Of a DNA stretch of 64,000 nt, positions 8,277-17,103 are shown piece by piece. The notes under the pieces are model-generated. The model searched no databases. It worked only from the letters and a program-made list of their open reading frames with translations, and had not been told where the DNA came from. Every line of letters starts with the position of its first letter. Position 1 is the first letter of the stretch. Source of the DNA: Borrelia hispanica CRI (GTDB lineage Bacteria; Spirochaetota; Spirochaetia; Borreliales; Borreliaceae); contig NZ_AYOU01000163.1 in NCBI RefSeq assembly GCF_000500065.1, forward strand, positions 186,001 to 250,000, read 5' to 3'. Both the position numbers and the translations under genes were made by a program.

Positions 8277-9205
8277 AGACATTTAGAAAAGAATATATTT
8301 TATTTATGTTTTCTCTTAGTGCATTATGCATTAGTTATTTTTTTAATGGGTTTTTTAGTTTTTCTTACATAAAAGTAATTTTATGGAATTTTATTTTGTT
8401 ATTATTAGTTGCAACAGGAATTTCAACTTGTGCTAAGAGTAATAGTTTAACTCTTGGTGATGAAGGTCAAGTGTATTTTGGAGCGTTTTTGTCTTATGTG
8501 TTTTGTAATTTTTGTGGGCTTACATACTTTAATTTTATATTAATAATGTTTTTAAGTTCATTATTAGTTGGACTTATAGGTATAGTTCCTTTTTTATTAA
8601 CATTTTTTTGTGGAGTAAATGGTATGCTTACTGGTCTTTTGATGTCTTATGGAAATCAAAGGTTGGTAGATGGATTTATATCAAAGCTTTTAAGTTCAAA
8701 TGAACTTTTCACTCAGACTAAAAGTATTAATAAAATATTTGCTCGTGATGTTGTTTTGCCGTATTTGCTTGTATTTAGTCTGTTAATTTGGGGATGTTAT
8801 GTGTTTATTCATAAGAGAACTATTTTGGGATTAAAACTTGAAATATTGAATGATCGAAAAACATTAAGTAAATTTTTTAGTATTAATGAATTTAAATATA
8901 AGTTTTGTACAGTATTTACCAGTGCTTTTTTAAATGGTCTTGTAGGTGCGATATTTGTAATTTTTTTTAAGAATTATTTGTTTTTAAGTTTAACTTCTGG
9001 ACTTGGTTGGAATGGTTTTGTTGTTGCTGTGGTTTCGGGGTTTAATTATATTTATGTATTATGTTTTAGTTTGTTTTTTGCAATGCTGAATGAATTTAAT
9101 AATTATCTTAAAATAAATTATTCATTTAAATATGAATTTATTGGTTTATATCAGGCCATTTCTATTTTCATTTCATTGTTTCTTATTAATACGGGTAAAA
9201 AATAG
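8273..9205 (+). CDS. ABC importer permease (BPD_transp_2 family), subunit 1
   Basis: 310 residues with about eight to ten hydrophobic segments. 'NSLTLGDEGQVYFGAFLSYVF' (split by the first membrane segments) resembles the N-terminal region of nucleoside/sugar permeases of the BPD_transp_2 family (compare 'NIGAEGQ'). It overlaps the ATPase gene (ATGA-type junction at 8273-8276) and is followed directly by the second permease, as expected for a heterodimeric channel in the inner membrane. It matches BB0317 by order. Substrate is inferred from the BMP-type binding protein to be a nucleoside. Confidence 0.8.
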   Translation: MKTFRKEYILFMFSLSALCISYFFNGFFSFSYIKVILWNFILLLLVATGISTCAKSNSLTLGDEGQVYFGAFLSYVFCNFCGLTYFNFILIMFLSSLLVGLIGIVPFLLTFFCGVNGMLTGLLMSYGNQRLVDGFISKLLSSNELFTQTKSINKIFARDVVLPYLLVFSLLIWGCYVFIHKRTILGLKLEILNDRKTLSKFFSINEFKYKFCTVFTSAFLNGLVGAIFVIFFKNYLFLSLTSGLGWNGFVVAVVSGFNYIYVLCFSLFFAMLNEFNNYLKINYSFKYEFIGLYQAISIFISLFLINTGKK

Positions 9206-10012
9206 GTGTTTAGTATTTTTTTGCATTCTATAATATTTGCATATTTAGCTCTTGGTATTCTTTATACTGAGAGAGTAGGACTTCTAAATATATCTATAGA
9301 GGGAATTTCTTTTTTGTCTGTTTTTTTGACTTCTCTTTTTATATATTGGGGATATGGAATATTTTTTTCAGTTATTATGACAATTTGTATTAGTTTGATT
9401 TTTGGTTGTTTTTTATCTTTTATTGCAATATATGGTTATAATATTTTTATAGCGGGTATAGGAATTAATATATTGTGTCATTTCTTGGTTAGAATTTTAA
9501 TGAGAGCCAATTTCAATTTTATTCCGGGATTTAGTTTGAATATTTCCAATAATATTGCCATTATTTTTTTTGTTATATTTTTTTTCGCTTTTTTAAGTTT
9601 TAGCATTTATGTAATAAATTATTCAAAAGTTAGGGTAGTATTTGAATTTATTCGTTCAAATGATTATGAAAATATATTAGGTGAACAAACTAGTAGTTGT
9701 TTTAAGTCTTTTGCTATTTTTGTTTCTGTAATATCAGCAAGTGTTGCAGGTTCATTGCTTGCTATAAATTTTAATGTTTATTCTTATGATTTGGGCTTAA
9801 ATAATGGTTGGCTTGCTATTTGTATATTGTATATTGCATTTGCAAATCCCTGGCTTGTGTTTCCAAGTTCATTTTTGATGGTGTTTATTGAATACAAATT
9901 TTTTAATCTTCAAGATTATGTTAATTCTTATTTTGCACTTTCTTTGCCTTTTTATGTGGCTATATTGATTAATGTATTTGCTGCTCTTTTTAGAAAAACT
10001 AAATTATTTTAA
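9206..10012 (+). CDS. ABC importer permease (BPD_transp_2 family), subunit 2
   Basis: 268 residues starting with GTG at 9206, immediately after the stop of the first permease. The segment 'YTERVGLLNISIEGISFLSVF' carries the family's N-I-x-x-E-G motif, better conserved here than in subunit 1. About seven to eight hydrophobic helices follow. It is the last gene of the importer operon. Its stop overlaps the stop of the convergent minus-strand TPR gene by 4 bases, leaving no room for a separate terminator. Confidence 0.8.
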   Translation: MFSIFLHSIIFAYLALGILYTERVGLLNISIEGISFLSVFLTSLFIYWGYGIFFSVIMTICISLIFGCFLSFIAIYGYNIFIAGIGINILCHFLVRILMRANFNFIPGFSLNISNNIAIIFFVIFFFAFLSFSIYVINYSKVRVVFEFIRSNDYENILGEQTSSCFKSFAIFVSVISASVAGSLLAINFNVYSYDLGLNNGWLAICILYIAFANPWLVFPSSFLMVFIEYKFFNLQDYVNSYFALSLPFYVAILINVFAALFRKTKLF

Positions 10013-10680
10013 AGGTTATTATTTTCATTTTTAAGATTTTTTAAAGTTTTAATCTGTAATTCCAAATCTTTGATTTTAGTTTTATTAAATTCATAAAAAG
10101 GAATTTGTTTAATGACATCCAAATTATTTAAAAAGATTGTAAATATGGTATCATCATGTGTTTCTATTTGAAAAATAGTATTCATTATTATATTAAACAT
10201 TAAATCTTCATCTTGCATTAAATGGTAAAATCCTTTTTTTAAAATAGTGTCAATTAATACGTATATATTACTGTTTAATAGTTCCTTATTATCTTGAATA
10301 AATTGCATTATATAATCCATTGAGTTTCCCAGTTCTCCAATAAGAAAATATGCCCATGATATGTCAAGATAATTTTTTGTATCTTGAAAATCAATTATAT
10401 GTAAATAATTCTTTGTTTGGTTTATTGCTTTTAACCAGTTGTTCATTAGATATTCTAATTCTGAGAGTAGTAAATATGCATCAACTTGTTTTGGATCTTG
10501 ATTGATGATTTGCATTAATAATGCTTTGGATTGGTTATATTTTTTAAAGTCTTTAAGTAATATCGATTTTGTATAAAGTTCTTCTATTTTATTTATACTG
10601 ACATCTTTTGTAGAAATTGTTGCATGAATAGTAGTAGTAATGATATTGAACCAAATTAATATTATTGTGCATTTTTTCAT
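10009..10680 (-). CDS. Exported TPR-like protein
   Basis: 223 residues. A hydrophobic N-terminus (CTIILIWFNIITTTIHA) predicts a signal peptide. Two to three TPR-like units follow, including 'YNQSKALLMQIINQDPKQVDAYLLLSE' in shortened form and 'LDISWAYFLIGELGNSMDYI'. The start overlaps the stop of the upstream polyprenyl synthase gene (ATGA), so the two are translationally coupled. I do not recognise a specific function. It is probably a periplasmic adaptor. Confidence 0.6.
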   Translation of the reverse strand: MKKCTIILIWFNIITTTIHATISTKDVSINKIEELYTKSILLKDFKKYNQSKALLMQIINQDPKQVDAYLLLSELEYLMNNWLKAINQTKNYLHIIDFQDTKNYLDISWAYFLIGELGNSMDYIMQFIQDNKELLNSNIYVLIDTILKKGFYHLMQDEDLMFNIIMNTIFQIETHDDTIFTIFLNNLDVIKQIPFYEFNKTKIKDLELQIKTLKNLKNENNNL

Positions 10681-11723
10681 AGATTATCCTCTTTTATTTT
10701 TGTTACAAGCTTTATTATCATATCTGTGTATTTATTAGTCAATTTGTATGAATTTAATTCTTCTATAAATTTATTAAGATATGACATTGCAAGAATTGAA
10801 GAATTTTGGATCGCATTTGATGAGTTGATCATATTACTGAATTGTAATATTTTTTCTTTTACTTTATCTATAGGTTGATTTTTAATTTTTGTTAGTTCAT
10901 GAATAATTTTATTATCAAATTTTTTTTCTCTTAAAAAATATATTATAGGTAAACTTTTTTTCCCTTCAATTAAATCATCTCCAAAATCTTTTCCCTTAAC
11001 TCCGTCCTTGATATTTTTAATGTCATCTATCATTTGGAAACATGTTCCAATATTTAGAAATGTATTGTAAAGATTTTTTGCTTTATTTTCATTGTTAGTA
11101 AGTATTCCTGCCAAAAATCCAGCCATTCCAAAAAGAGAGCTTGTCTTATGTTCAACTAAAGATATATATTCTTCAATACTTGGAATATATGTTCCATTAT
11201 GTAATGTAATATCAATTCCTTGTCCTAAATGAAGATTTGATAGGGTTGTGAAAAAATTTTCATAAATAAGTAATTTTTGACTTGTCTTTAAATTTGAAGT
11301 TTGTATTAGTTTAGCGGGTAGAAAGTAAATGAGATTTGCTGTATTAATGCTGTTGTCTAATCCATAAATTAAATGAATAGAAGGCTTGCCACGTCTCTTA
11401 AGAGCACCATCTTCTATATCGTCGATAATAAGACTTCCAGAATGAGGTAATTCAAGTAACATACTAAGTTTATATAGATTGTCAGTATTTGAGTTATTAT
11501 ATCCTAGTGCATGTGCCAATAAAATCATTAGCATTGGTCTTATTCTTTTTCCACCTCTGTTTATTATTTCAATAGCTGGTGCTTGAATTGCATTTATTGT
11601 ATTTTCTTGTATGTTAAGTGTTAGTTTTAGGTTTTTGTCTGTAAATAAGTTTAGAAAGTAATCTTTTGAAAATATATTATTGATATTTTGTTCGATTTTA
11701 TCTAAAAATGATTTATTTTGCAT
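10677..11723 (-). CDS. Polyprenyl (probably geranylgeranyl-type) diphosphate synthase
   Basis: 348 residues; a trans-isoprenyl synthase that condenses isopentenyl diphosphate onto allylic diphosphates. 'RGGKRIRPML' (57-66), the first aspartate-rich motif DDIED (101-105) followed by RRGKPSIHLIYG, 'LHLGQGIDI' (164-172), 'EHKTSSLFG' and a second motif DDIKN (233-237, last Asp replaced by Asn) are all visible. The combination 'LIIDDIED...RRG.P..H.IYG...IN.AN..YFL' with 'LH.GQG.DI......EEY......KT..LFG' resembles eukaryotic-type GGPP synthases more than bacterial IspA or IspB. No Shine-Dalgarno is visible before the ATG; two TATAAT boxes sit directly upstream. The product may feed undecaprenyl-phosphate synthesis. 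Confidence 0.8.
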   Translation of the reverse strand: MQNKSFLDKIEQNINNIFSKDYFLNLFTDKNLKLTLNIQENTINAIQAPAIEIINRGGKRIRPMLMILLAHALGYNNSNTDNLYKLSMLLELPHSGSLIIDDIEDGALKRRGKPSIHLIYGLDNSINTANLIYFLPAKLIQTSNLKTSQKLLIYENFFTTLSNLHLGQGIDITLHNGTYIPSIEEYISLVEHKTSSLFGMAGFLAGILTNNENKAKNLYNTFLNIGTCFQMIDDIKNIKDGVKGKDFGDDLIEGKKSLPIIYFLREKKFDNKIIHELTKIKNQPIDKVKEKILQFSNMINSSNAIQNSSILAMSYLNKFIEELNSYKLTNKYTDMIIKLVTKIKEDNL

Positions 11724-11775
11724 AATTATAATTATAATAAAAAGTATGATGATTGAGTGTGTTTAAGAGAATTAT

Positions 11776-12357
11776 ATGTATAATGTTTTTGATGAATATT
11801 CCCAAAGAGCTAAAAATGAAGGGTATCTTGCTAGATCTGTTTATAAATTGATTGAAATTGACAAAAAATTTTCTTTGTTCTCTTCTGGTAATATATTAGA
11901 TATTGGAGCATCTCCTGGTAGTTTTTCTCAATATGCTTATGCTAATCTGAAGAATGGAGTGCTTGTTGCGGTTGACCTTAATGATGTAAATCTTAATTTT
12001 AATAGTAATTTTTATTTTATTAAGGGCAATATATATCTTGATGAGATTTATCAAAAAATCAAAACTTTTGCACCTTATAGTGTGATTGTAAGCGATGCAG
12101 CTCCTAGTACTACTGGTAATAGATTAGTTGATACTAGTAATTCTTTTAATCTAAATATCAGGATATTTGAATTAGCTTGTGAAAGTTTGATGAGAGGTGG
12201 TAATTTGTTACTTAAGGTTTTTCAAGGAGGTGAGGAAGAACAGATTTTTTATAAACTTAAGAGTTGTTTTAGCGTTGTTAAAAAAGTTAGACCTAAAGCT
12301 GTTCGTAAAAATTCCTTTGAAATTTATTTTTTAGCTAAAGATTTTGATAAATTATAG
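11776..12357 (+). CDS. rlmE: 23S rRNA 2'-O-methyltransferase RlmE (FtsJ/RrmJ)
   Basis: 193 residues. FtsJ-type SAM-dependent methyltransferase that modifies the ribose of a uridine in the 23S rRNA A-loop. The SAM-binding motif [12 protein letters not shown] is at 41-52. The K-D-K-E catalytic tetrad is complete: Lys24 (SVYKL), Asp107 (VSDAAP), Lys147 (LLLKVFQ) and Glu182 (SFEIYFLAK). Length matches the family (about 200). It is divergent from the polyprenyl synthase gene across 52 bases and is the first of a plus-strand run. Its ribosome-binding site is AAGAG. Confidence 0.9.
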   Translation: MYNVFDEYSQRAKNEGYLARSVYKLIEIDKKFSLFSSGNILDIGASPGSFSQYAYANLKNGVLVAVDLNDVNLNFNSNFYFIKGNIYLDEIYQKIKTFAPYSVIVSDAAPSTTGNRLVDTSNSFNLNIRIFELACESLMRGGNLLLKVFQGGEEEQIFYKLKSCFSVVKKVRPKAVRKNSFEIYFLAKDFDKL

Positions 12358-12397
12358 AGTGATGTTTAGATTGTTTGTTGTTTAGGTTTGTTAAGGT

Positions 12398-12925
12398 ATG
12401 TTTATGAAGGATAAAATTATGGAAAAAAAATCTCATTTACAAGTTGCATGTTTTAAAATCGGTAAAGAAAGTTATGGGGTTTCAATAGAGCATATTAGAG
12501 AGGTAATTAAAGTACCCTTAGAAGGTGTTTATGCAATACCTAATGTTCCTGATTATATTACGGGTATTTATAATCTTAGGGGAAATGTTATTCCTTTGAT
12601 AAATTTAAATATTAGATTTAATATTTCTTCTGTTTATGCAACAGAAGAAGATAAACTTTTAGTAGGTTATTTAATAGTAAATATTCAAAATAAACTTTTA
12701 GGAATATTTGTAGATAAAGTGTTAAAGGTTATTAGTTTTGATGTTTCAAAAATACAAGAGCCCCCTGCAACTTTACAAACTTTAGATAAAAAGTATATAT
12801 CTGGTGTTGTTAAGATTGAGGAAGAAGAAAATTTTGAGAGTGAATATTTAATTTTAATTGATATTGAACGAATATTTGATAAGAGTGAGTTTGAAAAGAT
12901 TCCATATAAGGAGAATAATGAGTAG
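12398..12925 (+). CDS. cheW: Chemotaxis adaptor protein CheW (CheW1-like)
   Basis: Up to 175 residues. CheW couples methyl-accepting chemoreceptors to the histidine kinase CheA. The SH3-like fold signatures are present: 'VACFKIGKESYGVSIEHIREV', 'IPNVPDYITGIYNLRGNVIP' (family NxRG) and 'LLIDIERIF'-type ending. Three starts are possible: ATG 12398, ATG 12404 (AAGG 7 bases upstream) and ATG 12419 (AAGGA 7 bases upstream); the later two have better spacing. Its 3' end overlaps nadK by 8 bases. B. burgdorferi has several CheW copies; this location corresponds to CheW1 (BB0312). Confidence 0.9.
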   Translation: MFMKDKIMEKKSHLQVACFKIGKESYGVSIEHIREVIKVPLEGVYAIPNVPDYITGIYNLRGNVIPLINLNIRFNISSVYATEEDKLLVGYLIVNIQNKLLGIFVDKVLKVISFDVSKIQEPPATLQTLDKKYISGVVKIEEEENFESEYLILIDIERIFDKSEFEKIPYKENNE

Positions 12926-13757
12926 TAAAGTTTTAATTTACGTCAATTATTCAAATTTAGATGCTGAAGTTCTTGCTTGTGAGATACAAAGATATTTGGA
13001 GTTTAAGTATGGTGTTTTAAGTTTATTTGCAGGAATGAATAAATCTTTATGTGATATATCAGATAAAGATAATTTAATTTTTGCAATAACTTTGGGTGGA
13101 GACGGTACTGTTTTATTGGCCAGTAGTTTGCTTTTAAAAAATGATATTGATATTCCTATTATTTCAATTAATTTGGGTAAAGTAGGATTTTTGGCAGACA
13201 TAAAGCCTAGAGACTTTAAAGATGTGATAGATAAGTTTTTTAATAATTCTTTAGTGATTCATAAAAAATATTTACTTTGTATTAGTGCTTATGAAGATGG
13301 AAATAATTTATTTACTAAATATGCTTTAAATGATGTAATTATTCGTTCTAGTATTCTAAATAAATTGATTTATGTAAATCTTAAAGTTAATTCAGAAGAT
13401 TTTCTTTCGTATAAGAGCGATGGAATAATATTTGCAACTCCAACAGGATCAACCGGGTATTCTTTTTCAGCGGGAGGAGCTATTTTAGAATCGGATCTTA
13501 AGGCTTTTATTTTGACACCCATTTCACCGCATTCTGTTTATAATCGTTCTTTTATTTTTTCAAGTAAAAGTAAACTTTCACTTTCGTTTCAAAAAGGGTA
13601 TGCATTAAATTCTGCATCAATTTTTGTTGATGGTGTTAATATTGGTACATTTGGGGTTGATATTGTTTTTGAGCTAAAACTTGATAATAAAAGTTTACGT
13701 TTTGCATCTTTTTGTACGGATACTTTTGTTAGAAGACTGAAAAATAAATTATTATAA
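12918..13757 (+). CDS. nadK: NAD kinase
   Basis: 279 residues from the ATG at 12918, which has AAGGAG just upstream; the frame extends back to 12858 inside cheW but without a good site. NadK phosphorylates NAD to NADP in the cytoplasm. The catalytic GGDGT is at 60-64, 'NLGKVGFL' at 85-92, and 'SDGIIFATPTGSTGYSFSAGG' (split across the NAD site) is typical of the family. In many bacteria recN lies directly beside nadK, and a decayed recN follows here. Confidence 0.92.
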   Translation: MSSKVLIYVNYSNLDAEVLACEIQRYLEFKYGVLSLFAGMNKSLCDISDKDNLIFAITLGGDGTVLLASSLLLKNDIDIPIISINLGKVGFLADIKPRDFKDVIDKFFNNSLVIHKKYLLCISAYEDGNNLFTKYALNDVIIRSSILNKLIYVNLKVNSEDFLSYKSDGIIFATPTGSTGYSFSAGGAILESDLKAFILTPISPHSVYNRSFIFSSKSKLSLSFQKGYALNSASIFVDGVNIGTFGVDIVFELKLDNKSLRFASFCTDTFVRRLKNKLL

Positions 13758-13793
13758 ATATTACTTTTATCATAATTTATTTTTAGGTGTCAT

Positions 13794-15199
13794 ATGTTGA
13801 TTGAACTTTTTATAAAAAATTTTATTTTAATTAGAAAGTTTTATATTAGGCTAAATGTGGGATTATTTGTATTTAAGGTTGAATTTGATAATATCAAGGG
13901 TATATTGTTGTCTTTATTTTATTATTTATTTGGTTACAAAATTTAGCATAATATAATTGCTAATGAAGAATGTAGAGGTGTTTTAGTTGCTAAATTTAAA
14001 GCAAATGATGAGCTTAGACGTTATTTATTTTAAGGGAATTTTGGTAAAAGATTTGATTATTTTTAAGCGAATAATAATATTTGATTTTTTTAATGTCATT
14101 TTGAGTAATCATTATGTCAATGACGAGTCAATTTTTATTTCCGTATTAAGTTTGATTTTTAATATGTTATTTGAAATTTTATTTTTAAACAAAAATTGTA
14201 TGGTGATAATATAGATAAATATAAAAAAATAATTGGAGAGATAGAGTTTTTTAATCTTAAGTTTAAGGAATGTTTTGAACTTGGATGATAATGCTTGTTG
14301 TTTAAGAGGGATAATAAAGGTGATTTGTGATGCTGAGCATTTCTTAAAAATAAATATTTGTTATTTTGAACTTGAAAATTGTTTTAAAAATTTTTACCAT
14401 GAACTTGGGGATATTGGTCAAGATTATAATAGGGTTTGTCTTGGAAAAACTTGTGATAAAAATGAGCTTGAATTAGTAGAGAGACGTTTATATTTTTTTT
14501 TCTTTTCTTAATAAAAAATATGGATCAAATTTTAAGAATGTTATAGTGTTATTAGATAAGTGTAATAAAATTATTAATTTGTGGCTTAATCTTGCAATAT
14601 ATAAATTAGCTAGTGAGCAGAAATTAAATGTTTTGTTGAAAAGTCTGCAAAAATTGTTATCTAGTATTTTAAACATTATAAAAACAGTTGCTTTTAAATT
14701 TGCATCTGAAGTAATTGAAATTTTCCATAAATTTAATATGAGGGATGTAAAATTTTTTGTATCAGTATTTGAAGGTAAAATGAATTTGTCAGTTGTAGAT
14801 GATTTAAAGTTTTTGATTTTTAGTGATATTGGTTTAAAAGTGCAATCAATAATGTATAGAGTTGTATCTGTAGGGAAGATTTTAAGGACAATATTGACTA
14901 TGCAGAGTGTTCAAAATATTGATGATGATAAGCTTATAATAGTTAATGGGATTGATTATGGAGGGGGTAAGTCTAGTGTAACTTTGGGTAAATATTTGAA
15001 AAATTTATCTAAAAATATGCATATATTTGTTTTCACTCATCTTACTAGTATTGCAAACTTTTTATATTTTAGTAAAAAAAGTGTATTAAAGGAGGATATG
15101 TACTTAAAGAGGGCTTCTTTGTTGTTTGCCTATGAGAGTGTTTTAGAAATTGTTAAAAGCTTTATGGTAATATTAATAATATTAGTTTTGGGTATGTAG
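13794..15199 (+). pseudogene. recN: recN pseudogene (DNA repair SMC-like ATPase), heavily decayed
   Basis: A ribosome-binding site (TTAGGTG) and ATG at 13794 open a frame reading MLIELFIKNFILI, the RecN N-terminus. It reaches 'LLSLFYYLFGYKI' and stops at TAG 13944, then continues in the same frame as HNIIANEECRGVLVAKF. Further RecN-like pieces follow in other frames: 13987-14214, about 14205-14280, 14275-14511 (NELELVERRL, compare the family's 'RLEEIEERL') and 14516-15199 (KKYG..., 'VSVGKILRTIL', 'GIDYGGGKSS', 'IFVFTHLTSIANF'). At least one stop and about four frameshifts are needed. Walker A (GETGAGKS) reads VEFDNIKG, SGGELSR reads SVGKILR, and the Walker B DEVD reads NGID. The protein is not functional. 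Confidence 0.82.
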
Positions 15200-15241
15200 T
15201 AGTCTTTTAAAAGTAATAATTTATTGCAAGTGTAGGTATTT

Positions 15242-16000
15242 ATGGATTTAGTGCATAATGAAAATTATCAAAAAATTTTGTTTATTGATAGTCTTATTTT
15301 GCAAACTTTAGATGAAATAAAGAATATAAAAAAATCTGGTAAAGTTGGGATGGATTCAAATAAAACCGTTAACTTTATTAATTTGAATTTAAATGTTTTA
15401 AGTTATATTTTATCTTTAAATTATTTTTATACAAGGCCTCGATTGAAGGTTAATTATGATTTTCGAACAAATCTTTTTAGTTTTATTTCTGATTTTTCAT
15501 TGTTTGTAAATCCTTCTTTACTTATATCTCTTAGTGATCTTGTGTCAAGTGAATCCGTTATTAAATTAAATCCTGAAGAGAGGTTTTTAATTATTAAAAA
15601 ATTGGGATATCTTATTGATTTGGGAATGTATTTTAGTAAAGGAGATTCCAAGTCAATTTTTTTCTTAGAAGATATATATTTGAAGTTTATTATCTTGGCT
15701 AAAAATTTTATTGATTTTAAAAATTTAGCAAAAAATTTGGTTATCGATAGTCCTTTTTATAAGTCTCAATTATCACATCTAATTAAATCTTTGGAACTTT
15801 TAGAAGAAGGGGCATTTTTATTAAGATCAAGATATGAAACAAATGGGGCTTATGGATTGACGGAGCAGATTTTAAATTATATTCAGGCTGGAAAAATTTT
15901 AGCTACAGTTACTTCTCAAAAGGAGATGGCTGAAAAATTTTCTAAATTTTATGAAGTATGGTCTGTTAAATTTAAGTCTGATTTAAGCAAAAATAAATAG
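15242..16000 (+). CDS. Conserved hypothetical protein, helical
   Basis: 252 residues with no signal peptide and no clear membrane segment. Predicted largely alpha-helical, with leucine-rich stretches such as 'LNLNVLSYILSLNYFYTRPR' and a C-terminal 'GLTEQILNYIQAGKILATVT'. No motif I know. It is 42 bases after the recN relic and 31 bases before the next gene, so probably co-transcribed with the propeller-like protein. Codon usage and composition look like its neighbours, which argues for a real vertically inherited gene. Confidence 0.55.
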   Translation: MDLVHNENYQKILFIDSLILQTLDEIKNIKKSGKVGMDSNKTVNFINLNLNVLSYILSLNYFYTRPRLKVNYDFRTNLFSFISDFSLFVNPSLLISLSDLVSSESVIKLNPEERFLIIKKLGYLIDLGMYFSKGDSKSIFFLEDIYLKFIILAKNFIDFKNLAKNLVIDSPFYKSQLSHLIKSLELLEEGAFLLRSRYETNGAYGLTEQILNYIQAGKILATVTSQKEMAEKFSKFYEVWSVKFKSDLSKNK

Positions 16001-16031
16001 ATTTTGAGGATGAGGAGAGGACGTAATAAAT

Positions 16032-17099
16032 ATGCATTTTTATAGAGAAAGTTCAACGAGATTTATCAAAATTAGATTTGTCTTATTGTCGATTTTTTTG
16101 TTGATATTTATCATATTAGTTAATTCTTTATTGCGGACAACAATTGACGTTTCGGATCCTTATAAATTTAATCATTTTGCAAAATATGATGGTTTGGTTG
16201 AATTATTTTCAAATAATAATGTTTTTATGCAAGATCAAATCTTAAATCTAGATTTAAATAAACATTATTATCATGTCATAAATGATCGTTTAGTTAGTTT
16301 TTCTGAACATTATTATGTACTTGGTGAATCCCAAAATAATTATTCTATATATTCTAAAAATACAAATAAATTTTTGTTTTCTTTATCATATAAAGATCTT
16401 GTATTTACAAAAGGTGATGCTATTTTTGCTTTAAATAATTTATATAAGACTTTAGAAGTTTATGGAGAAGATGGGAATCAAATTTTCTCTTTGAAATTTG
16501 TGACCTCAATATTAAGTGTTGACTATAATAATGGTGTTTTGGTTTTAGGAGCATCTGATGGGAATATTTATGTATATAAGCATGGGAATTTTATTTATAA
16601 TGGTGATTTATTAGATCTTGGTTTGCCAATTATATGTGTTAAATTAAGCTTAGATAATAAATATTTATGTATTTTAAGACAGAATGAACTTTATTCTTTA
16701 GAGGTTATAAACTTAGATAATGGATATAATCAGGTATTATATTTGAAAGATTTAAAAATCAAAGATTTTAATCCTTTTTTTAAGATAGATAAATTTTATA
16801 ATTTGTTTATTAAGGCTTTCGATTCATTTTTAATACTTAATATTAAGAGTGGTAAGACTTTTAGGATTAATGATGAAAATTCTGTTTTGCAAGCTTGTTA
16901 TGATTCTTTATCAAATACATATAGAATATATTTTTATGATTTAAATAGTAGTATAATCAATATAAGGACTTATTCTGTAAATTCTTATAGGTTGTTTGAT
17001 AATATCTTTTTCAAAGATAAGGTAAGGTCGTATGTTGAATTTGATAAAGGAATTTTATATTTTAATGATAAGAGTGATTTAAAATATTTAGGACTTTAG
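16032..17099 (+). CDS. Membrane-anchored beta-propeller-like protein
   Basis: 355 residues. One transmembrane segment (about 16-35, FVLLSIFLLIFIILVNSLL) anchors a C-terminal periplasmic domain. That domain is beta-rich with repeating short hydrophobic strands such as 'VLVLGASDGNIYVYKHGNF' and 'KYLCILRQNELYSLEVINL', reminiscent of WD40/PQQ propeller blades. No enzyme motif. The ribosome-binding site GAGAGGA lies about 10 bases before ATG 16032. It sits 4 bases before the next gene. Its place just ahead of the cell-wall/division cluster suggests an envelope role; this is inference only. Confidence 0.6.
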   Translation: MHFYRESSTRFIKIRFVLLSIFLLIFIILVNSLLRTTIDVSDPYKFNHFAKYDGLVELFSNNNVFMQDQILNLDLNKHYYHVINDRLVSFSEHYYVLGESQNNYSIYSKNTNKFLFSLSYKDLVFTKGDAIFALNNLYKTLEVYGEDGNQIFSLKFVTSILSVDYNNGVLVLGASDGNIYVYKHGNFIYNGDLLDLGLPIICVKLSLDNKYLCILRQNELYSLEVINLDNGYNQVLYLKDLKIKDFNPFFKIDKFYNLFIKAFDSFLILNIKSGKTFRINDENSVLQACYDSLSNTYRIYFYDLNSSIINIRTYSVNSYRLFDNIFFKDKVRSYVEFDKGILYFNDKSDLKYLGL

Positions 17100-17103
17100 A
17101 ACA

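Noticed and set aside
13987-14214. Separate 75-residue hydrophobic gene
   Set aside because: It overlaps RecN-like pieces in a neighbouring frame and follows them in order. It has no ribosome-binding site.
14275-14511. Separate 78-residue gene between nadK and the next gene
   Set aside because: Its sequence aligns with the middle of RecN and continues in other frames, so it is a piece of the pseudogene.
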